Assembly (NCBI GenBank): GCA_034698045.1
Contig: JAQGAU010001137.1
Location: forward strand, 1 to 21,206
Origin: Paramacrobiotus richtersi
Lineage: Eukaryota; Tardigrada; Eutardigrada; Parachela; Macrobiotidae
Reading direction: 5' to 3'
DNA: 21,206 nucleotides
Below are positions 1 through 10,157 of this stretch, piece by piece. The position numbers were made by a program, and so were the translations under genes. Below the pieces are notes generated by a model, which saw nothing but the letters and a program-made list of their open reading frames with translations, searched no databases and was not told where the DNA came from. The first letter of the stretch is position 1; the number at the start of each line of letters is the position of its first letter.

Positions 1-521
1 ACGTTAGATAGAGGATAAAAAGTTGTCCTAGAAACAGGCTGAAACTAAGCCTGAAACCTGCGCAGTAGAGGATGGGACACGTAAAACGGTTTTGCCCGGA
101 GTTGGCGGAGCAGCACTGTATGTACTATGTATCTGAAAGTCAGTACGACGAATCCGGCTCTAAAAACCCAACAAAAATGGTAATCATATGCAGAGCTGGA
201 AGCGTCGGTTAAATTTTAACTACATACGGAAGTAAATCCGAAACAATTCAGTTATTTATGCAGTGTATGTTTCAAGTCTGCCATAAAGCGCTAAATTATT
301 GTTAGAACCTAGCTAAGTTTTTGATTTATTGTCTATGAAAAATTGCCCCCGAGAATGCTTTCGAAGCATTGCCGAAACTTTTTAATAGAAATCGGAACAG
401 GAATCGATAATTTCAAAACCCAAGCGACTCAATTCAGGCAAATTAAAGAACAAATTCCCAAGCAGATATCTTTCGCTCACGCAGTAAGAACAATACATTC
501 TAACACATTTCGATTGCCGTT
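1..521. other. Gene-poor stretch downstream of WDPCP
   Basis: No intact gene is visible. On the plus strand a 34-codon open stretch at about 32-150 (ending ALYVLCI then TGA) follows an AG at about 30 and could be the last exon of a plus-strand gene lying off the left edge. Nothing else supports it, and I would not call it. The right part is the presumed 3' UTR of the minus-strand WDPCP gene. Confidence 0.35.
325..330 (-). terminator. Candidate poly(A) signal of the WDPCP gene
   Basis: AATAAA on the minus strand, about 190 nt past the stop codon at 522. It is the first canonical hexamer I see downstream. The assignment rests on position only. Confidence 0.4.
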
Positions 522-3500
522 TTAAACCGTTCCCATATCAGTCCACATAAACGTCGGTATATACCGTTCCGAAGTGTTGGACTGACTGGACATCCGACTA
601 GCCGATCTCTCCCCGGATCGTGGAGGAAGAGGCGAGGGACTCATGGGCGGAGCGGTGGGGATGACCGTCGGGTATATGGTCATGTAGTCCGGTTCATCGT
701 GACCGTTTCCTGAAGATTCAACGGAACAATGATTGCCGGTTTGACTTACCCGCACATTAGACTGATCAACATACTTTCGGTTTCGAGGAGCTCGAACAGC
801 TCTTTCTCCGCTGTCTTATACTCGAGCATCTCTTTCTCGGCCGCTTGGACCATGTCGCTGTCACCGCGCCGATGCGCCGTTCGCCACACTTGCTAAACAA
901 CAGACAACTCGTTAGTTCGCACTGTGGGCGTGAGAAACCCGACTGTACTCGTACCTTGTACAGACGCTCATCGTCGAGGAGTTTGGCGACTGCCAGTGCC
1001 GAAGAAAGGAGACCGACTCTGCGGAATGATATGCAATGAAATCGAAAGTTATGCAAACCCATACGGAATTCAGTGGTTTTTACCTGAGGAGAAAATTAAA
1101 TACCAGCCGAAGTACTGGGTAAAACGTATTCTCCATTATTCCGGCATTCTGCATTGTTGTCGCTGTTTCTTGCAATGCGCTCAGCGCATCGAACATCAGA
1201 TCTATCACACAGGCATTACAGAATCTAAAAGCGGTTTTGTACAAAAACTTCCGTTGTACCTCCAAGACTTTCATCGGCATCCGGACAGTTTTGTACAATG
1301 TATCCCAACAATTTTATATGCCCATCTATCTTTTCCTTTGCGTACGCATTGTTAGCTAAATGTTTCAACAATCGCACGACCTAAATAACAACGCAGGGTG
1401 TGGATGTGCTGCGGGCGCACTCAAACAAAAACAACGATATTCCAACCTGGATGAAGGCGTTTCGGACCAGCCGATACTGAATCAACATTTCGATTTGGGA
1501 TAAATTGTCCGGGTTCTTGCCGAAACAAAGGATAGACAACGGTCCGCTGCGATTCGCCAAATACCCATGTTACAAGCATTTCGGCATATACGTTCAGATT
1601 CTTCGTGTTACCGTTCAAATTGCACCAGCAGGCCGGATGAAAAGTATCCAGTGAATCTATCTGCTTGTCCTTCGGGGATCAGATCAATCCATTCGCATTG
1701 TGCCACGGGTGATACTGAACTATAAATAAATGCATTCTTTCGCTACTGCGGTAGTATACATAATAAGAATTTTCAAAAAAATAAAAGTTATACTTGAATG
1801 ATGTGCGTAACCGTAATCGCGATGCCGGTTTCTCCGTATCGTTGAGGAACATGAGCGGGAGGAACTGTAGAGAGATATCCACGAGCTGCACCGAAGCTTC
1901 CGAGTTGATGATGGCAAGGAAGATGCCATCTGCGTTCCACCTTAGATGTTCTGGTCTCTACGTATAACAAGATGTTGTAAAAACCCCTGTTTATTGAAAG
2001 TACTAGTTGATACGTACAAAGGATTAACAAATCTTGCTATATTAAAAACTGCAGTTATTATACAGATATTACAGCAGAAGGATGTAAATTACATAGATAC
2101 TTACAACTACAGATAATTTTAATGGGACATCACTACTTTTTGGGTACTATTTACTAACCACATCACAAATTTTCCTTCGAAGGGTATTCTGCCGGATGTC
2201 AAACACGGCAACGGAGCAATCTTCGAGTCCAACGGCGATTACGCCGTTTTGAGGATGGATAGCGGAGGCCAGCACCGTCCCTGACAAACCAAAAAACCCG
2301 TGTAAGAAACTGTGGATTACGCTTGATCGGCACGTTATACTAACCCAATGTATCCATGCTAATACAGGAAAGTAATTGCAGGGACCGGCCATTTGTCATG
2401 TAATGTAGCACCGAAATATTGGCTCCCGGACCATCAATATAATCCAGGACGAGGAACGATTCCGGTATCTTTGGCCTACAAAACACAACATTCATAAAAA
2501 TTTGTGAAAGCTTATAAAAGATTTTAAAATGTACTAAAAATTAAAATTCAGGTTGTTACTTCTTGTGAATAAAAATAATAAATATAGAAATTTAAACAAA
2601 TGAAAATAAGTAAAACAACTGAAATTTTGTTTTTCGAAAGGTGATAATTAATTAATCGAAAGGGACGTACAAAAAGGCCAGCTGTAACACTTTTGAGCGT
2701 GCCCTTCCTTGAGATCTGTGCAGGCGTTTAATGGGAACACTGTCATTAGCGTCACATCCATACACATGCAATGTCCAACAGGACTCTTCCGCTTTCTTTG
2801 GAAACCACTGTTTACCGGTATATGTCCGAACCGGGGCGAAACACAGCAGCATCTGTAACCATCCATTTGTGAATGAGGTCATACGCTCCGAATTACTACA
2901 TCAATAACTAGGAAAGTGCACTCGCTGATTGCGGGAACTGAATGACCGAAGCGAAGGAAGTCAATACACAGGACAACATATGTTAAAGCAATTTAAAATA
3001 TTATCATGGACTTACGTACCCACCAGCCCGGTACCAGAAGAAATGTGAATTTTGAGCCAAAAACTGGTATTTACCGATGTGACTAAGAAAATGTGTTGTT
3101 TTGCTAATTTTTGTCAATAAAATTCGACGAGGGCAGGATATTTCATTCGACGAGGGCAGGATGCCTCCGTGACATAGCGGTCATGCCCCCTACACAGCAA
3201 AAAGGCTGTTTTGTTTACAAATTCACCACGAAAAGTTTTTAGCTATTACTTCTACGGCTTCTCACTGGGATGGTTATCCGAATGGTAAGTGGCCAGATGC
3301 GAAAAAATTCCCTTTGCAACATTTATAAAACAGCTACCGTCTGGTGAAAAGCACTTTCGCTTATTTTCGAAAACTGAAATAATCTCCCCAGTACGGAGAC
3401 CTAAGCAGAAATATTACAATATTTGCGTATTAAAGCTTGACTGTGACATAATAAATACAATTAAAGAAATATAATAACGAATAAATAAAAATATAACAAT

Positions 3501-5421
3501 AAAAAAGAAATAAATAATACGTTCAAATATTCGAAACAAAATTATATAAATAACACATTTCAATAAAAAATAAATTGCAATAAGCAAAAATAAATAACTA
3601 ATGCAAAAAAGTTAATAAATAATGATAAGAATATATATCATAATATTTTATTAATAAATAAATAAAAATAATAACCGACCGACCGAAAGACAGACAGAAG
3701 GACGGACAGACATCGAAATCCATTTGAGCTGAGTATAGAGGACCTTCGCTCTGCTTCGGTCGATAACAGGTTGCGAAAATTGTAAATACTGACCATTGTG
3801 CAGTCGCCATTGAAGGCCATCTGCATATCGCAGTTATTGTGAATCTTGGAGCGCTTTTTATACTGGCAGACCTGCAAGACAGAACCGGATCTAAACAACT
3901 CAAATATGTCGAAAAGTTCAAAAACTATGTCTTTTAATCGTACTACAACAATTTCCAAAATTTCAAATGTTTTTTCCAGAAAATTAAGAAAAGACTTAAA
4001 TTCGATAACTTTCGTTACATGCATCTGATACAACATAATAATCTTATATTGTTAATTATTTTAATTTAATTTATTATCCACTGGACGGTAAAAAAGTTAA
4101 CAGTGGTCCAAAGAAAATTCGAAATTGTATATTTTACGGCGATCCAATTATACGAGTCTTTACCGAGGAACTGTCTTTCGACGCGTTTAAGCGGTATGTG
4201 AGCAATTCGGTGTTGGAGAAGCTGACGACAATCAGCTGGTCCGATAAGGCGCATGATACGGGATACCGCTTCCGTACCGCTGTGGTCAGCGTGTGGTGCA
4301 GTACCACTTTGACCACATCGATGCCATTTTGTGGACACAGGTAAACGTTGGCTATTGTACATGACGATAATAAAATCTGCATAGCGAATTAAGACTTTAA
4401 ATGTAATTAACTTAGGACAATGGGCTGATCGACTTTTACTTTGAGTTTTGGGTTTTACCTGCAAACGAGACCGCTGTGTCCATCGCCAACCAAGAAGCTT
4501 TGAATGCTGCAGTAGAACCTAAAGATATACCATTTTATTAATTAGATTTTAACAGTTAATTTCGACAATAAATTTACATTTCTTTTAAACTTTACTTAAA
4601 TAACAATTTATTGATGCAGTTTTTTAATAATTTTTTTTTAATTTTCAACCTAAATGTTCGATTTTAATTTTCTAAACATGTTTTTTTTTAATTTCAACAT
4701 AAAAAAAATCAGCCACACAGTGTAATAAAATTGTCCTTCTGAATAATAATGAGTTAACGTACAACGGATACGAGAAAATAGCGCGATTTCTATCCAGAAG
4801 TTAGAACAATTCTACAAGTCATAGTTTTACTTATAATGATTTTTTACTGAGTTCGCTACTGTAAATTTGTGGCAGTGAAACCGGTATTCCTTAAATTACT
4901 GTACAATTAAATTAACGGTTCCACACACATTATTCTACTTGTTTGACTTTTTAGATACTTCGATACTTACTACCTAAAAATAAATATTTTTCTGTGAATT
5001 TATGCTCTACCTCAAGCTGTGCCAAATTGGAATTCGGTGGCAATGATGGTCTAAAGCCAATATCTACAAAAAACACATATACTGTAGTAGGTTACTTTAC
5101 AGAAACCAGGCCTTACTTTGTAGGGAAGATACTGGAAAACTGCGAATAGTATTTCCAACTAGAACTTGCTCTGAAAACAAAGTTCAATGTAACATTGTAC
5201 ATCGATATAATTTGGTTCGTAACTCACCTTTCGGAATATATTTCGAGCAGTTTGGCAGTTCATCTGCAGAATGAATTTCACCAGCATCAGTTTAGATTCC
5301 AGAAATCTTGCAGAACATTATCTTTGATTTGCGTAACGAGATACAAAATGAACATACCTCGCAAATCAGCACTCAACGATAAAACTCGCAAATGAGCCAC
5401 TACGGGCACACTTATTGCCAT
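522..5421 (-). CDS. WDPCP: WDPCP / fritz homolog, planar cell polarity effector, 18 exons
   Basis: Exons in order: 5421-5358, 5263-5228, 5170-5117, 5063-5011, 4518-4459, 4376-4164, 3871-3794, 2885-2671, 2475-2345, 2280-2159, 1957-1794, 1719-1612, 1546-1447, 1380-1260, 1201-1084, 1018-955, 892-775, 709-522. All junctions are GT-AG, and phases agree throughout, giving 2007 nt (668 residues plus stop). I recognise the family from collinear matches: an N-terminal helix (AQLEVLLQHSKLLGWRWTQR), beta-propeller strands (ALSDQLIVVSFSNTELLTYR; AVGLEDCSVAVFDIR; RWNADGIFLAIINSEASVQL), the linker FERGPLSILCFGK, then a helical-solenoid C-terminus (LLDDERLYKQVWRTAHRRGD) and a short Pro/Ser-rich tail. Known role in animals: a component of the CPLANE complex with Inturned and Fuzzy, acting at the basal body in ciliogenesis and planar polarity. 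It is slightly shorter than the vertebrate protein (roughly 740 residues). Least certain are the start of the 2885 exon and the last exon. Confidence 0.9.
3020..3064 (-). other. Possible extra or alternative WDPCP exon
   Basis: Inside the 908-nt intron between the 3871-3794 and 2885-2671 exons lies a 45-nt open segment flanked by an AG acceptor and a strong donor (GTACGTAAGT). It is phase 0 on both sides, so including it would add 15 in-frame residues (ending LLVPGWW). I left it out of the main model because its short coding content cannot be judged by eye. Confidence 0.3.
3122..3162. repeat. Two-copy direct repeat, 18-nt unit, 23-nt period
   Basis: ATTCGACGAGGGCAGGAT occurs exactly at 3122-3139 and 3145-3162. 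It is intronic within the WDPCP gene. No function is implied. Confidence 0.85.
3470..3712. repeat. Low-complexity A/T tract followed by GACC/GACA-type microsatellite
   Basis: Long run of TAAATAAA/ATAAAAATA motifs followed directly by imperfect tetranucleotide units (CCGA three times, then CAGA and GGAC variants). It is intronic and is likely replication-slippage sequence. Confidence 0.7.
4519..5010 (-). other. AT-rich intron of WDPCP
   Basis: A 492-nt intron between exons 4 and 5, T/A-rich with several homopolymer runs (for example 4620-4690). I see no exon, RNA gene or repeat element in it. Confidence 0.5.
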
Positions 5422-5538
5422 CCGAACACGATTGTAATCCCCGAATCAACAGAATCTGGAATTAAATCACTGAACTATTTCCATATTTTGAAAAACTTTT
5501 TGTTGTTAACAGTGTGATGAAATACGATTCAAACATAC

Positions 5539-6013
5539 CGTGGTCTTAATCCAGATGCGAACTACAGTGCAGGTGTATTTCTGATACACGGCACCGTCGG
5601 CACGCACGTATGATAAGTTGTCAGCGTTTAGCGGTATGGTTCAGCGCGGACAAACCGGTTTTTGTTATTACACAGCTGCAGGTTTGTACCTTTTGCTGAC
5701 ACTGCTAAATATGCCGGATCGGATTCCAGTCTGGATCCAGTGAGATATTAATATTCGAATAATATTCCAAGTTCCAGCTTGCTGTCTGATAGTTATACGA
5801 TAAAATGAAAACGGCAACGTTGACGGATGATATTAGAACTTGATATAAAGTACAGTCCAGGAACTGCACGCTGTGATGTTCTCGGCTTGATGTTATGTTT
5901 CCCATATGTAAATTAGAATGAATAGCAGTGACGGTGACTGACCTATCCTGCCTTGATCCAATTAAAGCGAGTTGCAACAGTACAAATTCCAGTAAAAAAC
6001 GCTGTGTCAACAA
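5539..6013 (-). pseudogene. Frame-broken, secreted-protein-like coding relic
   Basis: Three consecutive minus-strand frames look coding but do not join. The first, 6013-5705, has a hydrophobic signal-like stretch (FLLEFVLLQLALIGS) and a beta-rich run ending SLDPDWNPIRHI. The second, about 5738-5615, reads ESDPAYLAVSAKG then LQLCNNKNRFVRAEPY. The third, about 5634-5539, reads DNLSYVRADGAVYQKYTC and ends at a GTATGT donor. No ATG opens the first frame, because an upstream TAG precedes it without a Met. It reads like the decayed remains of a small extracellular protein gene. The family is not recognised. Part of it could instead be a 5' UTR exon of WDPCP. Confidence 0.3.
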
Positions 6014-6151
6014 GGAAATTGAATTGATTGGCTAGTAATACCGGCTCTATCAGGTACCATTCACCTGCCATAAAAACAACTGCAACAATCATTTTTAACT
6101 AGGCCACTCCCTTATTAATAACAGTGAGCACAGTGTAGTCCGTACTGAACG

Positions 6152-6243
6152 CTGTCATGCACGAGGGTGACTCACAAAGTCAATCCAATGGAGCTTTTGT
6201 TACACTGTCATGCACGACCGTGATTCACAAAGTCAATCCGATG
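6152..6243. repeat. Two-copy tandem repeat, 39-nt unit, 53-nt period
   Basis: A unit beginning CTGTCATGCACGA and ending AGTCAATCC(A/G)ATG occurs at 6152-6190 and 6205-6243, with only about four differences over 39 nt. The first copy contains TGACTCA and the second TGATTCA. It is a local duplication in non-coding DNA. Confidence 0.85.
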
Positions 6244-6734
6244 AAATACAGGTAATGCGCTATTTTGAAATAGTATACTGTTTGGAATCAATAATTATTG
6301 ATTCGAAGGATTTTTTTGGGATTGATCATTTTGATCGACACCGGTGATCCGGCAGTGGAGATATAGCGCCCGCATATTCTGGTACAGTGTACATGAAGTG
6401 TACATCATGCAATATAGTGTAGAAAGTCTACGAGTACAGTTAAAGTTTCATACAGTCATGAAGATATGAATTTACCTGCAAGTGTTTTACAGTAAAAGAT
6501 TTTTTTCGACGTCTTACTCTTCACATTATAAGCCAAGTTCACATTATTTGCTGCAGTGAGCAGGGTTGTGTATTTGATGTCTGAGATTTTTATTTTACGA
6601 TTGTGATTTGCAATAGAAATAGTGGAGTATTGAGCATATGCCGAGGTAGTGCTTAAAGAAAGCTCAGTCTTCGAACTGCAGATGGGTTGAACTGTTTGAA
6701 AATGGATTTGACTGAAAAATATTATGTTAAGCAG

Positions 6735-7409
6735 GAGTACACACATAATGTGGGCCACACCTTGGTGACCTTTCGCGAAATCCGTCCCACTGCGGCATCT
6801 AATACTTTCGATGATTCTTGACTGATGCGTACTCGTCTGCTGTACTTCGAACAGTTCCGGGACCGCGATCGAGCCGTCGCCCGGCAGTTTTTGGTCAGCC
6901 ACATCAAACATGTACGGTAAGTATAAGGCGCATGAGATTTAGCGAGATCAGATTGCATGTTTTAATGCCTAATGTTTTACAATAGGCAGTAATCTGTGCG
7001 CCGGCGCATTTTATGTGTGAAAGGAATAAGGTACTTGAAATAGCATTATTATGACCATAAGAAAAGTTCAAAAGGAATGCCCGAAAACGTGGCTGCCTGA
7101 ATATGGATCGTTCGCTTGCATGGTTTGTACAGTACAGATCTATGACAATACAGATATAGTGAACGTACACCGGTGTAAACAAATTTCTTTACGCAACAGC
7201 CCTAAAACAATATCGACACGGTAAAAATTCCGACTATCCATGGTGGACCCAACAGCTACCGTCAGCTTTTAATGAGATTGAAACGGACGACTGCTGCGGT
7301 TACTATTAATTCAGAACAAGAAGATGCTATGTGCAGTACAAGCTGGCAGCCCGAAACTGACGCGCAAAATCATGACCTTTATATTGTAAAGCAGAAATGC
7401 ATTAAATAA
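6735..7409 (+). pseudogene. Plus-strand coding-like relic, two pieces, possibly tetraspanin-like
   Basis: Piece one (6735-6916) reads VGHTLVTFREIRPTAASN, hits an in-frame TGA at 6819-6821, continues in the same frame as LLYFEQFRDRDRAVARQFL, and ends at a good donor (CG|GTAAGTAT). Codon third positions are GC-rich on both sides of the stop, as in coding DNA. Piece two (7200-7409) follows an AG acceptor and reads DYPWWTQQLPSAFNEIETDD then CCGYY before TAA. One nucleotide over, the frame stays open with AMCSTSWQPE and YIVKQKCIK. The CCG motif with later cysteines recalls a tetraspanin extracellular loop, but no membrane segments are present. The two pieces do not join in phase. Confidence 0.3.
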
Positions 7410-7519
7410 AAACTGATATGACATCTATCTAATTGCAAGTTGGCAGAGTCTTTTGTCGTTATTCTGGTCCGGAAATAACTGCAGTCGTTACCTCAGTAAC
7501 TACCGAATGCACAGTTTGT

Positions 7520-9207
7520 CTAAGCGACAGTGCAGCTGCTGGGATCCTCGTAGCAGACCTGGAAAGTACAATCGTATCATGCGGCTATCATTACTTTTAC
7601 CTACCGACCACCGTGACCCGGAAAGAGTTCAATTGCGGAGTGTGGTGTATGTAGCGTCGTTTACGTTTTTTACTTACCACCGTGGTGTAACCGGCCGGAC
7701 GAAACGAACTCGGAACATCTGGTTTTACGGAGAAAATGAGCCACTGACAGCACGGTCCATGAGGCAGCATCCAGCCCGAATAATCAACTGTGTAATCTGT
7801 GCAATTCGGTGGATTTGCTTTGTTAGAAGCACCATAGATTCCGATCGGACTGGTTGCACTGCTCAGATCTGAGAAACCGTTGTAGTTGCTAATCCAGATC
7901 GAACTGCCGTCGGGAATCGTCCCGGAAGAAGCCATGGGGGAATTCATTCGAACACCTCCCATTGCGTCCAAAACTGCCGTACTGGCACCTTGACCACCGA
8001 GATCGGACGGTAAATCCCATACCAGGGGCATCCCAGGTGGAAGATTGTTGACCTAATCATATCGGTTTGTTTAATTATAAGCTGTACCTAAATTGTTTAC
8101 CGATACGGTGACTTACGGTAAAAGTAAGTTGCGGATAGGTGTAATATTGCCTACTGGGATCACTACCAGGAGGACGTCCAGGACATATCATTTGAGTACT
8201 GACTGGTCCAGTTAAATTCAATGAACAGGAGCGGAAAGTGAACTAATAAGAAAACTAACAGGTAGTAGCATAGCATAACACTGGGAGAAGAAAAGGTGAT
8301 ATGCTTATTGACAGTTATTGTTAGCAAATTCGATCATGGTAAACTTAATATGTACCGTGATAAAGACCGTTTGAGAAACAATCGAATTCTCCAGTCCGTA
8401 AGCTTTCATAGCTAGGCTCTGGAACGCTGATGATGATGACGAGTGCATGATGTCCGGTATGAGTGAGTGATTAACGTAGAAGTTGCTGGTGGTTGGATCG
8501 AAGAATACATATGGTTCGGTCATAAAATTACCGGCAAACGAATCGACCAGAGCACCATATAGTAAAGCCAATTCAAAACGATAGCTTTGTGGGCCACACG
8601 TATCGTTCAGGACCTATAAAGAAATGTGTACTAGAAGTAAAGATGCAGACACCACACGGTACAAAAGTCTACATCTTTAGGGTGCCGCTGTACTTGAATT
8701 TAGTAGCAAGCTCAATCACTGTTAATCAAATGAGAAGGAATACGGGCTCAGGCGAGCGACCTGTGTTACTTCACCATCTTTCGCTCCGTATTCGCTGTCA
8801 AGTGTTCCGAGATTATTGATTCTACAGCATTCAGAGGTGTTTTTTTGCATCCAGAGGTACGTTGTTCTGATCTATTTGACGCTTACCTCGACCTTGAAAT
8901 TCTCGATCAACTGGTTACCGTATCCACAAGGAACATCGACCGCCGCATGATCTGGGGTAAGCACAATTGAGCAGGCTTTTGCTGCAGGGCAGTGACAGGT
9001 CGTATTCGGCGGACCGGGATCGGGCGTCGGACAGGGTGGCTTGGGAGGGCCCTCCGCGCATGGTGACCCGCCGCACGGAGGATCTGGATAATATGGATAC
9101 GGTGGAGGATATGGAGGAGGATATCCGGCGTAACCCGGCCACCATGCGTGACCTTCACGCATGACAGTGCCACATAACACAATGAGCATCAGCTGAATAC
9201 TTTTCAT
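7520..9207 (-). CDS. Secreted Pro/Tyr-rich, cysteine-containing protein of unknown family, five exons
   Basis: Exons 9207-8887, 8613-8356, 8242-8117, 8052-7678, 7558-7520. Every intron is phase 0, and the model gives 372 residues. Residues 1-21 form a signal peptide (MKSIQLMLIVLCGTVMREGHA). Residues 22-70 are Pro/Tyr/Gly-rich (GYPPPYPPPYPYYPDPP) with Cys. A probably beta-rich part then follows with scattered cysteines (TCHC, VPCGYG, NDTCGP, FRSCS, MICPG, PPNCTDY, GPCCQW). Predicted to be extracellular: no transmembrane segment follows the signal. I chose the ATG at 9207 rather than an in-frame ATG at 9297 because it starts the signal peptide and sits downstream of a TATA-like box. The short last exon (12 residues and TAG) is the weakest part. 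A cuticle or matrix role is only a guess from composition. Confidence 0.75.
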
Positions 9208-10107
9208 TTTTGGTGAATCTACACTTGCGTCGACGTCTAAATTTGTGAACTCAGGACGGCGAACTGTTATGCAACAAAGCTTTATAACGAAACACAAAAC
9301 ACGTAGATATTATAAGCGGAGTTTATTTTGATGGCGCCTAATAAATACGCAGTTGTTTAGCGACCTTGCTTGCAATGCACTTTTGAATACCGGACTACAC
9401 TTTTCATATGGCAGATCATGACTAGAGCGAAGTTACTTGCGTTGCAAATTCAGCCCATTAGATGCTGTTTTCGTCGGTTGGGTACTTTGACTCAGGTTAT
9501 ATGGCAGCACTCAGGATTAAGTCTGGTGAATTCCTGATTTTATTCACCTCTCAACCATCATAATGATGATTTTAATGCACCATTCTGTACGTGAAAACTG
9601 AAACACTGCTATTTTACAGGGGCAGTTACTGCTGCAAAGAATGTGATTAATTTTGCTTTTGTAAACCGGCAAAGCCGTATAGACATCACGAACAGCTTTC
9701 ATCGCCGCTAAACGTTGTTTTTGAGTCTGTAAATTTTACAACTGGTGAATATTAAATTTGACAGTTTGTGGTTTGTTAATGTGCTGTGAGGCGCCGATTG
9801 CTATACAAAAGTACCCGAGGCTGAAACGGCACTGGTGATCAGGGAAGATAGCGTGTACTTGGCACAGTATGTTTCCTTCAACCAGCGCAAAGCACTGCTG
9901 TCATTCTACCACATCACCATGCCGTGCATTTTGGAAACGGCACTGTTCGAACAACCGCATTACGACAGCGGTAAGATAATATGTAGGTACATAGAATAAT
10001 ATAAAGACAACGGTATCCGTACAAGCAATTCACCGGACAGCATCGCTACAACGCCGATTAGCGCGACATTAGACTGACCAGACGCAACTTCGAAATGAAT
10101 GTAAATA
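9208..10107. other. Intergenic stretch between secreted-protein gene and kinase relic gene
   Basis: Apart from the promoter of the 9207 gene and the plus-strand coding-like relic starting at 9791, I see nothing here: no RNA gene and no repeat element. Confidence 0.45.
9281..9286 (-). promoter_or_regulatory. TATA-like box upstream of the secreted Pro/Tyr-rich gene
   Basis: TATAAA on the minus strand (context GTTATAAAG), 74 nt upstream of the ATG at 9207. This would place transcription start near 9255 and exclude the upstream ATG at 9297. Confidence 0.45.
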
Positions 10108-10157
10108 TCAACCTAGAAGGGGTGACGCCGAATTTTGTAGCTTTTGCAGGAGCATAG
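9791..10157 (+). pseudogene. Plus-strand coding-like relic, unidentified family
   Basis: The segment 9791-9970 follows an AG and stays open for 59 codons, with motifs such as EDSVYLAQYVSFNQRKALLS and FYHITMPCILETALFEQPHY. It ends at a donor (AGCG|GTAAGATAA). A second piece at 10029-10157 in one frame reads FTGQHRYNAD, TAG, then RDIRLTRRNFEMNVNIN and VTPNFVAFAGA before TAG. The in-frame stop and the lack of a start suggest a decayed gene. Its end overlaps the 3' end of the kinase relic gene on the opposite strand. The family is not recognised. Confidence 0.3.

Larger units (their letters stand above)
2886..3793 (-). other. Long AT-rich intron of WDPCP with simple repeats
   Basis: About 908 nt with no gene of its own. 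It contains a 23-nt-period direct repeat (3122-3162), a long A/T stretch of TAAATAAA-like units (about 3470-3670) and a short CCGA/CAGA/GGAC run (about 3675-3712). The plus-strand open frame at 3289-3474 has no ATG start (it opens at GTG) and is not convincing. Confidence 0.5.
5422..7519. other. Intergenic stretch with relics, no intact gene
   Basis: Between the WDPCP start and the end of the secreted Pro/Tyr-rich gene I find no complete gene. It contains the minus-strand relic at 5539-6013, a tandem repeat at 6152-6243, and plus-strand coding-like pieces at 6735-6916 and 7200-7409. The WDPCP promoter must lie in its left part, but I see no clear core element. Confidence 0.45.

Noticed and set aside
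745..775. WDPCP ending at an in-frame TAA (747-745) or using the donor at 749
   Set aside because: The donor at 774 (A|GTATGT) joined to the acceptor at 710 is in phase with the Pro/Ser-rich tail. The donor at 749 leaves a phase mismatch and a 40-nt intron.
3598..4036. Long minus-strand open frames here as a separate gene
   Set aside because: Only the 78-nt part at 3871-3794 is coding, as a WDPCP exon with AG and GT borders. The rest is intron.
6819..6821. TGA as a selenocysteine codon in the plus-strand segment
   Set aside because: I see no supporting selenoprotein family or SECIS-like hairpin, and the downstream piece has a further frame shift, so decay is simpler.
9207..9297. Upstream in-frame ATG at 9297 as start of the secreted Pro/Tyr-rich gene
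   Set aside because: It would bury the signal peptide behind about 30 polar residues and start upstream of the TATA-like box at 9281-9286. The ATG at 9207 begins the signal peptide directly.
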